NCBI GenBank assembly: GCA_025449115.1
Contig: JAHLKC010000007.1
Coordinates: forward strand, 419,928-483,927
Direction of reading: 5' to 3'
Origin: Chytridium lagenaria
Lineage: Eukaryota > Chytridiomycota > Chytridiomycetes > Chytridiales > Chytridiaceae
Length of the DNA stretch: 64,000 nt
This document shows, piece after piece, positions 20,263-31,972 of this stretch (position 1 is the stretch's first letter; each line of letters starts with the position of its first letter). A program made the translations under genes and the position numbers. Below the pieces are notes generated by a model. That model saw nothing but the letters and a program-made list of their open reading frames with translations. It searched no databases and had not been told where the DNA came from.

Positions 20263-23200
20263 ATGGAACGAGACTCGTTGGATGCGGATGGTGATGTCGA
20301 GGAATATGATGGGAAGCTCGGTGCAAACGTGCATATACTTCAAACCACTATCTCATCATCATTAGTATCATTTAATGGACCTTGGTGGAGACGTTGGTGG
20401 TGGTGGACGCAGCTCGCGCAGCAGCAGCACCTTGCGTGCTGTCGCCTGTGATTACAACATGGCCAACATTGCCGTGTTGGTGTGACAAATGGCAACTTCT
20501 CAAAATGAGTCTGGACGACGTTAGACCTGAACGGCCCACACCCATCGCCGAGTGGGAGCGTGAAGTCGCTGAGCACCAACTCACAAAAGCGCAACTTGAG
20601 CAAGCTCAGCTGGAGCTACGGAATGCACGGGCAAAGCTGGAGGATCTGAGGTGGGAAGCTTGTCTTGATTGGATGGAATGGAATAGCAGAGCATACCTTG
20701 AACTTGGATGCAATGGGAATAGCAGAGCATACCTTGAACTTGGTCCAGATACATCATCGTTTTAATGCAAACTTTTGTTTAGATCCGAGCCTTACTCAGC
20801 GCTTTCCGTCAACTCTTCGCTCCAAACGGCAATCGCTGAGCTGAACTTGGAGTTAAATTCATCAAACCTGAAGAACCAACGACTACATTTCGCATTAGAA
20901 GAATCAGAACGGGTCAAAGCGCAGGCGCTGCACAAGTCCAAAGTTGAGGAAGAATTACGGCAGGATTTGGAGGAAAAGCTGAAATTGCATGCACAACAGA
21001 GATTAGCGGATAAGCTGAATATCGCAGAATTACAGGCGGCTTTGAAAATTTCCAAGCGAGAAGTGGATGATTCGAACAAAGCAAAGATGGTTCTTTTGGA
21101 AAGGTTAAAAGCTGTTGAGCCCAAGAAACACTTGGATACGACATTGAAAGATATGGAAAGCTCGCCGGATGCCGCCATGCATTTGAACAATATTTGCCCG
21201 AACTGCGGATCTCTGATGGTACAGGGGGTATCTGTTATCACCGAGCTGAAGTCGCTGCAAGAAGAGCATATTGTTTTGATTAACTCTAAGCAGTTTCTGG
21301 AAGAGTCAAGGGATAATCTCGTTAAACAGGTTTGTCGATTGTTTGGTCAAAGAAGTTGCTTTTTAATTTTAAAAAGCTTCAAGCGGAGAGGGACTCGCAT
21401 TTAAAGACAGCAGAGGAGAAAGCTACAGTAGAATTGAAAATAAAATCAATTGGGCTCGAAAATTCGGATCTTCAGCAGCGGGTGCAGTCTTACATGCAAC
21501 TATCGGAGGAAAGACAACGTATCATCATGGGACATCTCGAATTGTTGCAGCAGTTTATGGTCAAACACACATCAAATGCAGACGAGGCCATGACGACTCT
21601 TCAAAGTCGAATGACAGAGGTGTTTTCTGTATTCTCGGATTCCCTCTCCTCCTTCTACATGGTAGTTGTAGAGCTTACTGGACCGCACAGGAAAGAAATT
21701 TCCTACGAAGTCGTTCTCGGCAAGCTTGGGTTGCATCTGGAAGAAATTGAGTCGCGCTTGAAGAATATTGAAGGAGCATGCAGAACTTTTTTGCTCGCTC
21801 GGATCGGTGCCCAGGCGGTATCAGAACTCGAGACGGCATTTAGTGAATCTCCCACACCAAACTTTGTCGCGCTCTTTTTCTGGAACCATTGGTCGATTTC
21901 CCGTCACGCAATATTGCTTCGGGCCCATCATTCCTCCTCCTTCCTGAAGTCTCATCAATTCTCGAAAGAATCCGACTGACACTTGGTTTCCCTGCGGCTC
22001 GGAAAGATTGGACCTGCTGTCAGAGCGCAATCAGCTCAGTCGTTGGACCTAAGCCGTGCAGCCTCCACGGAAAGCCTGTTTGGCCCCGATACCTTCCGCT
22101 CGAAATTAGAGAATTGATTTGGACGTTACTTTTCCAAGGATGGGAGGAGAATGCAGATGGAAGCATTTCAGAAGATGTTGCAATGGAAGCTGATCGCCTC
22201 GCGCGTTCTACAATAACGTCAGCGGCAAGAATTTTGGCAGACAAGGATAAAGAGCGCAAGGAGTTGATAGCTGAGGTAGAAGCTTTGGGCTTAGACTCTA
22301 CCGCGAAAAATCGGAAGGAGAGAATTGTCGAAGAAAAGCAACCGTCCTTACCTCGAAGTGCAGTCGAAATCGTTCATGCTTCTAAAGATTCCACTTCTCT
22401 CAATACTACTTCTCTCCCTACCGATAGTACACAGCAGCAAGGTTTTTCTAGTTTAATGGAGCTCGCCGGTACCAACGGGTAAGGACACAAGCTATTTACA
22501 TTACCTTCACAATTCCCTTTTAATTCGAAAAAAAATCAAACTAACCCCGAAAAACTTCACAGAAATATCGACTTTGCCACACGCAGTCGACGCAATCATA
22601 AGGAAAGATGCTGCATGGCAACAGATGATGAACTATCATCGGGTGCTAATAACGATGGCTTATCAGAATCAAGTAAGGGCCATTCGGCTCCAAATATGAA
22701 CAGAGGCATCGTCATCTGCCGCGACGGACATGTTCAAGCAAATGCAGATTTTGGAGGATGACCTGGAAAATGAGAGGATTCGGTCGAATGGCTTTTTAAG
22801 TCAAATCGAGGCACATCTCAACTTTATTTGAGTTTGAATCAAGAAAGAAGTCTTGGAAGATTCGCAAGAGCTGTCGGTTAAAGAAATCGAGGACCTCCGC
22901 TCTTTCGCTATGAAGACGGAAGAAAACTTGAGGATTGTTGTGACTCAATTGAAAGAGTCGAGGGTGGTTATTGATGCTCTGCAAAAGGAGAATTTGAATT
23001 TGACGGTAAACATCACGTCAATGAAATCTCAGATAGAGGAGCTTGCTTTAGTCTCAGCTGCAAGTAACATTGCGAACTCTAAACCCCATGCACCTTATGA
23101 GCCAGATTGGAAGGCACAGGAGCTTGGAGACAGAGTCCTTATTGAGCAGAATGAATCCTCGTCGAATTCTAGGCTCAAAGAAATCGAGAATCGAACCCAG

Positions 23201-26200
23201 GACATGGAGCAGACCCCTCCTCGTCAAACCAATCCGGAAGATTGGAAAGCGCAAGAGCTTCGTGAAAGAGCACTAATTGTGCAGACGGAGTCCATGTGGA
23301 GTTTAAGATTTGAAGAAGTTGAGAACCGAACATTTTTGTTGGAAAGACAGGTTGTGAAGAAGACGGAGGACTTACGTGCTGCTCTCCAGAAGATTGACGC
23401 TTTAACGTTGGATGTTGAAGAACGAGCTGAAGAATTGCAGCGATTGAGGACGGTCAACACTACAATTCTTTCGGAAAACCAGCTGCTTCATACCGCACTC
23501 GAAGGTCTTCGGTCAAAGTTTGGGGAGGCTGTTGAGATTCCACACGAAACTGTTTCAACCCAGGTCATCGTGCAGTCGGAAATCTTGCCCAAAATGAGTG
23601 CTTCAACTTCCACAGCCAAGCTTGCCCTCAGCAACAGTGATTTGAGTCACGGCGATTCTCAAACGGAGCATACTGCTATCGTAGTCATGTCTGCCCCTAT
23701 TATCTCGCCGGACTTAGTTGGTGAGAGCATTTCTCAAGAATGTCAGACGGAGCTCGTTATGAAGGACGTTGTTGAAAATGCGACGTTTGCAAAACTAGAA
23801 AAGTTGTTAAAGGCGGAGCGTGACGCATCCCAATACGCAATTAAAAGCTTACAAGATGCCATTAAGGAAAAGGGTAATGAGGTCGCGAAAGCCCATCTCG
23901 AGGTCCGAAAGAAAGTTTTAGAGATTGAAGAAGGCAAAACATTGAAAATGAAACTTCAAGAGCATCTCTCGAGAATCCTTGAATCTACAGAACTTGAAAA
24001 TACTGTAATTTTCCAAGATCTCATATACCTCCTCGAGAATTTCGAGAGTATGGCAGCCACTCTTACTATCGATAGTTTCAAATCTAGTGTCTTCAAAAGC
24101 CCGCCATCCAGTCTCTTTTGGAACAATTGCATCACCTTCATTTGGATTATCAACATTCTCTGTCTTTCCTTGCTCAAGCTTTCATGAAAGAAAATCTTAT
24201 TCCGCAGGATGGGGGTCTTCCGGAGTTGCAGAGTATATCGATTTCCGTCGCAATCGCGGTGTTGATGAGGGCAGTTCCTGTGCTACAGGAAAGACTCTCT
24301 TCCGTGCCGTTAGTAACATAGGGAAAAGTCGGCATATTGAACCTGTGATAACGGCTGAAAAGCTTATGGAAGAGGCTCCATCTCTCCTTGACCTTGAGCG
24401 GCTCCGCTTTGAGAATAATCTTTTGCAAGCTGAATTTGATAAGCTTACGGATCTTCAAAAAGGACGGAAGAGAACCATGACAAGCTTGTGGGAGAGCTTA
24501 GCATTCATAAAATTGAGTTAGAGGAAGAGAAGACGAAAAGGAAGGCTTGCGAGGAAAGCTTCCAACAAGCTCAAGGTGAAATTAACGCAATCTACCTTGA
24601 AAAGACAGCAATTGTTGAGGAAATAGAGGGGCTCAAGGCTGTTATTAGGGCAGGGCATGAGGAAAGAGAGACTTTGTTGGGCAAGATCAACTCTTATCAA
24701 CTTGAGACTGAAAGGGAAAGAAAAGTTGCTAAGTCATTTGAGGAAGTAAATGCGCAACTCCAGCGCACTGTGGATAATTTAGTGTCGCAGTTAAAGGACA
24801 CTACCCAATTAAGGGCTGCGGAGATGCTGAATGTTAGGAATGTCGGAGAAGCTGCAGATGATCTTTCCGGCGAGCTGGAGTTGAGTCTAAAGGAGTCTCG
24901 AGAGGCCCTTGAGAAAGTTCGGGATTCTGCCAAGGCCGAATCTGTCAAGATTAATCTGATACAAACGAACTCTCCAGGCTCAAGCATGTCCATGAGGCTA
25001 GTTTTTTTAACATCATAATTCTGTGTTATTTGAATTAGTATTTCCGTGCACTTTGTAATTATGTTTATTAAATTTAGATGGAGCTTTTGGAAGCTGAACA
25101 AAGCTAAGTCTTTAGGGGATACGGCTGCTCAGCTCTCTGCGAAGCTGAAAAGTTAGAGGTATGTCATTTTAAAGGATCTTGTCTATTCCAGTTGCGTCGC
25201 GCGAGCGCATCATTTTAACATTTGTTGCAGAAGATTTGACGGAAAAACAAGCTCTTTACCTGGAAACATCTACTGAGAGGGACAGATTGCGTCAAGATAT
25301 TCGAGATGTTAGATCTCAGACACGATCAGACTTCGACCGCCTGCGATCCGAGAGCAATTCGAAGATGATAGAACTGAAAAGGCAGATTATGGAGTTGGAG
25401 CAGAGACTGAAGGCGGTGATACAAGAACGTGACATTGAATTCTCTCGGCTTCGAAGACGCAACGACGATTTAAGTAAGGATATGTCATCAAAAGATTCAA
25501 ATTTGGAATCACGTGGAAAAGAGTCTCAAAAGCGAGATTGATTCGTTAAAGAAGAGATCTCCAGAGTCTTCGGCCATATCACAGCTTCTTGATGCTCCTA
25601 TGGGAAGATCAGGGCGGAAATTCGGTGGCGTTCCTATGACGAGGTCAAAGTCAGAGACCGATATCTCGTATTTGGCCAAAGTTGCCGAGGCAGAAGAGCC
25701 GTTGGGCTCCCTTTCCCATTTTAAAGAGACAGAAATCGTTATCTGCGATTCGTGTTACTATGGCTACGCAGACTGAGGCTACGGTGAACGTAAAAGCTCA
25801 GGAGCAGCTTATGGGACGCTTGTTGTAGAATTATCTCAACTCAAAGCAACTATTGCGTTGCTTCGAGAAGAGTTGAACATAAAGACCAAACGTTTGGATA
25901 CGTTGGGAGAGGCGGAGGGCGAAACTTTTAGACGAAATCGCCATTTACGGTTCCTTGTAGCTAGCGAGGTCGATAAAAGAGTAGGACTGAAAAAGTAAAT
26001 GCCTCTAAATTTTGTTTAAGATGAGGTTGCAGTTCAATCTATAGGCTTCAAAAGGAGTTTATAAATTCCGATTCTCGCCAGGACACGGCTGAGCTTGGCT
26101 ATCACATCCAAATACATGCAAAACTTGATCGCCATTTTTGAGAAAGTAAGTTACTGACAAGCAACAACGATGATCTTGTCTCCACGGTTGAATCTGAATT

Positions 26201-29200
26201 ACGACTTCGGATTCAAGAGGCAAATGGTCAGGTGCTTCGAATTCAAGATAGCAATGGTCAGGTTGCGGATGCAAATTCATCAGACGTTCAGGTGTTCCGC
26301 TTTGAGACAAATTATTGAACGACAAACGAAAGACATTTTAACCTTGCGAGAATTAAAGAACAGCTGGGAGAGATCTTGCAACGAGATGTGCCTCTTCTTG
26401 ATGCGGAACGAGAACAGCTGCAAGTAACAAAGGAGGCACTAAGCAAGGCCAACGCTGAATTGTTAAAGGAGCAGTCCAATTCCGATATGAAATCAATGGA
26501 GCTGAAGACCTCTTTATTGTCGATTTCTTGCATCCTCAAAAACTAAGTTCTCAAAACTTGAGCAAATTAACTCTTCGACAAGAATGACCTCGAATCTGCC
26601 CGCGGTTCCGTAAAAAAATTGGAAGAACGGATTAATGAGCTCGAGCGCACAGTTGTTGAAACAGAGACATCGTTGGGTGCGTGGAAGCTGCGCGCTAAGA
26701 GTTGGAAGCCCAGGCATCTGAGATTCAACTGCTTTTAAAGGAAAAGAGACCGAATGGGACTCCCAGAAGCATAATTTTCAGAGTGAATTGACAGAAGGTC
26801 GCGTCAAGTTGAATGAAGAGCTCTCAAAAATATTCAACTGACGATGCAAGTGAAGTCACATGAAGAGAAACTTAAGCAAGACATGAAGGTGCGAGATTTG
26901 ATCACGACGATACAGAATGCGGCTGATATTGAGCGTCTTTTAAGACGCGAAATCGTACGGTTAGAGGAAAACCTCGCAACCGCCGCTGACCTGTCGAGAC
27001 GCAAGGAAGCTTTCTATGAGGAGAAGTTGAGGCATTTGGAAGCCCATCAATCCGAGGAGGGTCGAAATCTTGCTGCAAACCTTCAGCAGCTTAGTCAAGA
27101 GAGAAAAGTCTCCGAGAGAACTCCTGTTCCTGAGGTAACAAATCGTGAGGTTGTGGACACACGAAACGAAGAAGCCTTTGCAGATTTACTGAGAGAGAAA
27201 GAAAGTCAGCAGGAGAATAATCTGAAGCTTTTAAAATCACAACAAGCGGACCAGGACAGGAAGCTAAGATTGAGATTGGACGCGGCCGTTAAAGAGAATG
27301 AATTGCTTAAGAATATAATTTCAACGCAAGAGCTCTCTAACCAGTTAAACGATAAAACATCTCACTCCGAATTGATTAGTGATTTGCTGAGTTCTGTGGC
27401 CGAGAAAGAGAATCACATTCTTAGCTTAAGAACTCAACTTGAAAGTGACAGTGCTTCGATATCCCTGCAGAGGCAGCTTGATCTTGCATTGCAGGAGATA
27501 ACGGAACTTCGGCAGTCGTTGGATGGAGAGCATCGGCAAGTACAGGCATTGTCCTTTGAACTTGATCATATTCGTTCATTGAACACAATGGAAGTATCTA
27601 CTGTCTCTGTTGTGGAGCCTTTAATGGAAGCCGCGCAACCGGAATTTTTTTTCCAAGAGATTGCTCGTCTTAAAGAGATGCTTAACAGAGAGCAAGAGCA
27701 AGTAAAGTTGCTATCGGCTGAACTTGAACGTGTTCGGCAATCATATTCGGAAACAGATTCCAGATTCACAAACCTGGCCATTCCTAAATTCGATCACGCA
27801 TCTCAAGAAGTGATTTATCTGAGAGAATCGTTGAACCATGAGCGGCGTCAGATGCAAGCTTTGTCGACAGAAATGGATCGCATTCATTCCCTTAATGTAC
27901 AGAGAGATGGCGCGAACAACACGCCATCTGTGAGCGACGAGCCCCAGTTTGCAGAAGATCAAGACCCAAAATCCAAGACTCCTGTGACAAGCAAGCTTGA
28001 GATTGAGGTTGTGGAACTCAAAAATGAGCTCTCGAGAATTAAAGCAGAAAATACTAATTGGGAATCGCTTCTAAACGAGAAAAGATCTTTGGAAGCAAAG
28101 GTCAGCCTTTTCCAAAGTGCTCTTTTGCATCACGAAAATCTTGCCAAAAGCGATCTCGTCTCTGTTGCGACGCAATGTACCATTATTGGAGATAGTCATA
28201 ACGTCATCGAGGAAGGATTTTCTCAGATGCAAATTGAGATTCAGTGTTTGAAGGCTATAATTCGCTCGTCCGAAGAAGATCTTAGTCACCTTCGCCAGAG
28301 TGTCAAGGATCAGGAGGAGAAGATAATGTTCTACGAAGACGAGTTTTTAAGCATCGCTAAAAAACATCGTGTAGAGCTTGAATCGGACAAATTGGCTAAA
28401 GAACGGCTTGTTTTCCAACTAACCGCATCTCAAAAGCTATCAGGGAACTGATGGAGAGAAGGGTTGAAGATGAGGAGTGCATAGCTCTGCTTAGAGTTGC
28501 TGAGAAAAATCTAGAGGCCGATGTTAAGGATTTGAGCGCGCGGTTGAAAGTGGACAACAAACCTTTTCAAATCCACAACCACCGGAGGACATCACGTCCT
28601 TTGTCAAGGAAATTGAGGTTCTGAAAGGTCAGATGATCGCGTAAGATCTGAAAAGATTATGGTGGATAATCAGCTGGCTGAAGTCAACCAAAACTTTATT
28701 GGGCTGTGCAGAGATTTTGAGAAAGAACGAGAGTCTCTGCGGAGGGACATTGCTGGCCTAACCGCCAAACTCGTCGCCGAGAAATCAAATTTCGACAGCC
28801 TTAAGCTCGAGTACGATCGACAGCAAAAGGGGATTCTCAAAACTCTTGCCATGAAGGATAACACGGCAAGCGATGATTTGGCTCGCGATCGATTGGCACA
28901 TTCTTCGATGAAAAACCTCCTCGAACATTACCTTGCTGGTGAAAAGGAAATGACCGACCAATCAATAAGCTTCAATTGCAGATCGGTCGTCGGAGGAAAG
29001 GTGGCAAATAGAAAAACAGAACATGGGCTTTGTCATTGATGAGGAACGACAACGATGGAATCGAGAACGCGAATCTCTATCCTCAAATCTTCAATATGAA
29101 ACTCGCCAAAGTTCCTTGCTCCGTAAAAGATCTGGATCAATGGAAACAAGCTATCAGTCACTATTACGTGACGAGAGGGAAACAGAAAATTTGCAGCGTA

Positions 29201-30713
29201 ATTTAATGGCACAATGTGATGAGCTTCGGGAGTCGAATCGCAAGCTTTTGGGGCAGTTGGACTCTCGGAATTCGGAAGCCTTTTGTGGCTATAAAGGCGG
29301 AGCGGGACTCTGCTTTAAGTCATTTAGAGGCATTGAGGGCTAGCTTGGACAAAGTTTTGTCGTCGTCTTCGATGGAGAAATCAAGATTGGAGGCGGAGCT
29401 TCGACAATTAAGATCACCGCTCAGGCAAAATCAAAGTCCTGACTGGCGTGAATATACCGATTTTGCCATGCAGACTGATGACGCAATGGAGTTACTTGGC
29501 ACGTATTTTTTAGTCGCACTATTTGCTAAAAACATACTAATTTTAACTTTGTAGATTCTGATCTAATGATCGAATCGAGTTGTGAATATGGCGATATGAA
29601 TGCTGTTGAAACTATATTTGAGCATGAGACCACCACCGAAACTCTAATGTACGTGCGACCGAAGTCGTCATTGTCCGACAAGTAAGTTAAGAGCTTTTAC
29701 TTTGTTCTTTCCCGTCTTTTTTCATAACACAAGCAAGTTCTAATGAATTTTATTTTAGTGTGGACGAAGATCGTATCGCCGAAGAAATGCTTATGATTCG
29801 CCAGCTCGCAAACGAATCTCGGCGGCGTAATCAACTTCCTTCAGCAGTACGACCTGTCTCAAAGTGGAAGTGTTCCAGAACTCGACGCTGTTGAGGTTGA
29901 AGTAAACGAAGAGATTCGTATTATGTCAATGGCTACTAAGAACCTCATCTTCGAGACGGCCACTCAGCTTGAGCAAGTGTACGGAAGATTGCGGGAGGAT
30001 ACCAATATGCCTCGGGTGTACTTGAGCCAATGTCTGTACTAGATGGAAGATACGCGCGGTCTGATTTCTCTTACCATGACGATGGCAATGCGATGCGGCG
30101 TTATTCAAGGCTTTACGACACGGAGATCCTTGGGCACGACCGTGTTCATGAGATCGTCGAAAAGGATACGGATAGTCAACAAAGACGACGCTCCGCCACA
30201 ATTGCCTCTCTAGCAATAACTGGAGATATTCTTCGCAATATCAATGCTGGTGAAGAGCCCTCAGACGAAGAATGCGTTTTGCCAAATGTTCCTCCAATAA
30301 CCGAGAGGTGGTATACGGAAGCTGATGAGCAATATCAAGATGAACTCAAAGAGCTTGAAGAAATTAAGGCTGCTACTGCATTTTCTCTCGAGAAAACTGC
30401 AGACGCAATACGTTCATCAGCCACCATCAGCCGGATGAGCTCCTTTATAGGAGAGCCTACAGAATCACAAGGCCATCGCTTCGTCGCGGATATTGAGGAC
30501 AGAAATAACGCACCAAGATCAAGCCCATACTCTGCACCTACTGGACGTTCTAATATACCCCAATCGTTTTCGGACGTCAAGAGCAGAGATATTGACTTGG
30601 ATTTGTCACAAGAGGATGATCCAGAGTTAGCTGAAATCAAGGCAGCAACAGCGGCATCTCTCGCCAGAACGGCCGAAGTTCTGTGGGGTATACAAGATTC
30701 TGATAGAATATGA
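20263..30713 (+). CDS. Very large coiled-coil protein of unknown function (fragmented reading frame)
   Basis: About 10 kb of plus-strand sequence encodes one continuous type of protein: heptad-rich, Glu/Lys/Leu/Gln/Arg-rich coiled coil, read in successive pieces (20775-21404, 21332-21979, 21889-22482, 22853-24187, 24488-25018, 25179-25776, 26844-28451, 28659-29343, 29216-29554, 30030-30713). Breaks fall at plausible short introns (near 21330-21380, 22480-22560, 29500-29555, 29680-29760) and at single-base phase shifts. A CxxC pair (NICPNCGSLMV) sits near 21200. The C-terminal piece is not coiled coil and holds two repeats, EIKAATAFSLEKTADAI and EIKAATAASLARTAEVL, that resemble ubiquitin-interacting motifs. 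Likely a scaffold, golgin or centrosome/basal-body type protein; no family is recognised. It may be a single gene of roughly 3,300 residues or, less likely, two adjacent genes. The start at 20263 is tentative. Confidence 0.55.
20672..20743 (+). repeat. Two tandem 36-bp units in the coiled-coil gene
   Basis: The unit starting ATGGAATGGAATAGCAGAG is repeated once with a 36-bp period (12 codons; NSRAYLELG occurs twice). It lies in a low-confidence part of exon 1 or its intron. Confidence 0.8.
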
Positions 30714-30825
30714 AGAAATCAAAAACCTCTGCTTTACTTGATTTTCCTCCTTTGTTTTATTGATAAGGTATAATAGAAGTATCGAGCCCCGAAGCTCATT
30801 TGCCCTGAAACCGATAACCTTATAT

Positions 30826-31225
30826 CTAATGGTGGCCATGACCATGACCCTCAGATGCTAGCCGTTGGTTACGAGCCTCCATCCACTTCTCCCACTTTTC
30901 GTTTTCTTCACGCCCAGGACCCTCAGTTTTGATACCAGTGGTCGTAAGCATAGTAAATGCCAAAAGCAACAGCACCTGGTGAAGGTAAAATTAGTTGATA
31001 AAAAGACAGAGATATACGCAAAAATATGGAAGATTAAGAATCAATAGATTTCGTACCAATGCCGATTCCAGGGAACATGCTCATAAGCCTGTTCCTTGCA
31101 GAAAAAAAAGGGTGGTTACGCCACAAATCACGCTTGGCCCATGGATCGCGGAACTTCTCTCCGGTGGAATAGACCCCTCAAGGAAAGGGATATGTGGGCG
31201 GAACCACTTGAAAGGGAAAAGTCCT
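30826..31225 (-). CDS. NDUFB3-like (B12) subunit of mitochondrial complex I
   Basis: Small accessory membrane subunit of NADH:ubiquinone oxidoreductase. Reading down the minus strand: PFKWFRPHIPFLEGSIPPE (about 31160-31215), then FRDPWAKRDLWRNHPFF and RNRLMSMFPGIGIG (about 31050-31140), an intron, then AVAFGIYYAYDHWYQ, and a charged tail KWEKWMEARNQRLASEGHGH ending at 30826. The pattern DPWAxxxxWRxHPxF...NRxxxxFPGxGxGxxAFxxYxAYD is that of NDUFB3. Two phase breaks are needed: after the first PPE, and an extra A in CAAAACT near 30930, where the frame would otherwise stop after YQN. Without them the parts do not join. The first exon (start codon) is not located; it lies upstream of 31225. Confidence 0.6.
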
Positions 31226-31972
31226 GAATAAACACCAACATTAATTCGAAGTTGGTTGAAAGAGACGAAATAAACAATACGTCTTCAGAACAGCAAACTG
31301 ATGAATTTGCAAGAAATCAAGACTCACCAAACTCTAATGGCGAAGATGACAGAAAAAAACAACAGTTAGATATAAGCTATTCAGCAAAGCTGAAGTCTAG
31401 TTAAGGATATACTCCTTTATAATGGCCGTGATCCCTTTGTCGCCATCGCATAAAGAAATGCCGTTCCTCTCATTTCATAGGAATTTCAAACGGATCCATG
31501 TATCCATCCGTCCATCCTTCTTCCGACCATCCACCACCACATCTGCATCAACTCTAATCCAGGACGACATCACATCTTTTTCAGCGAATATTTCAGCTAT
31601 CTCCAGCATCCATCATCGTCGTAGCATGCCTTTCGTTTCTCAGACGAAATGATCCAACTCACCAGGCATCTTCTCCACCTCAAACCTTTCAATTTTTTCT
31701 TGTCCCACCACCCGTTTAACATCCCACCCATTTTTCCCAAAAGCTACTTAATGTAATGAAAAAGTATTTGCGCGTAATGCTGTCGTGCGTCGATTCGGTC
31801 TTAACAGATACCTCATGCCGCCAATAAAGTTTCCTTATCATATCGACTCCTTTACTACTTTTAAACCAAAAGACCCATTTTAATAAAGGATGTTAAAACA
31901 TTTATCAGCATAAGAGTGTCGTAGTTGTGGGTTATATTTTATCTCAGTTAATTATATGTACATAAGTATTAT
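31226..31972. other. Intergenic region upstream of the complex I gene and downstream of MED12
   Basis: About 750 bp. It should hold the missing 5' exon and promoter of the NDUFB3-like gene and the 3' UTR of MED12. A 76-codon plus-strand frame at 31422-31652 has no recognisable features. Nothing else stands out. Confidence 0.5.

Noticed and set aside
31422..31652. 76-codon plus-strand open frame
   Set aside because: No recognisable motif; lies in the probable 5' region of the minus-strand complex I gene.
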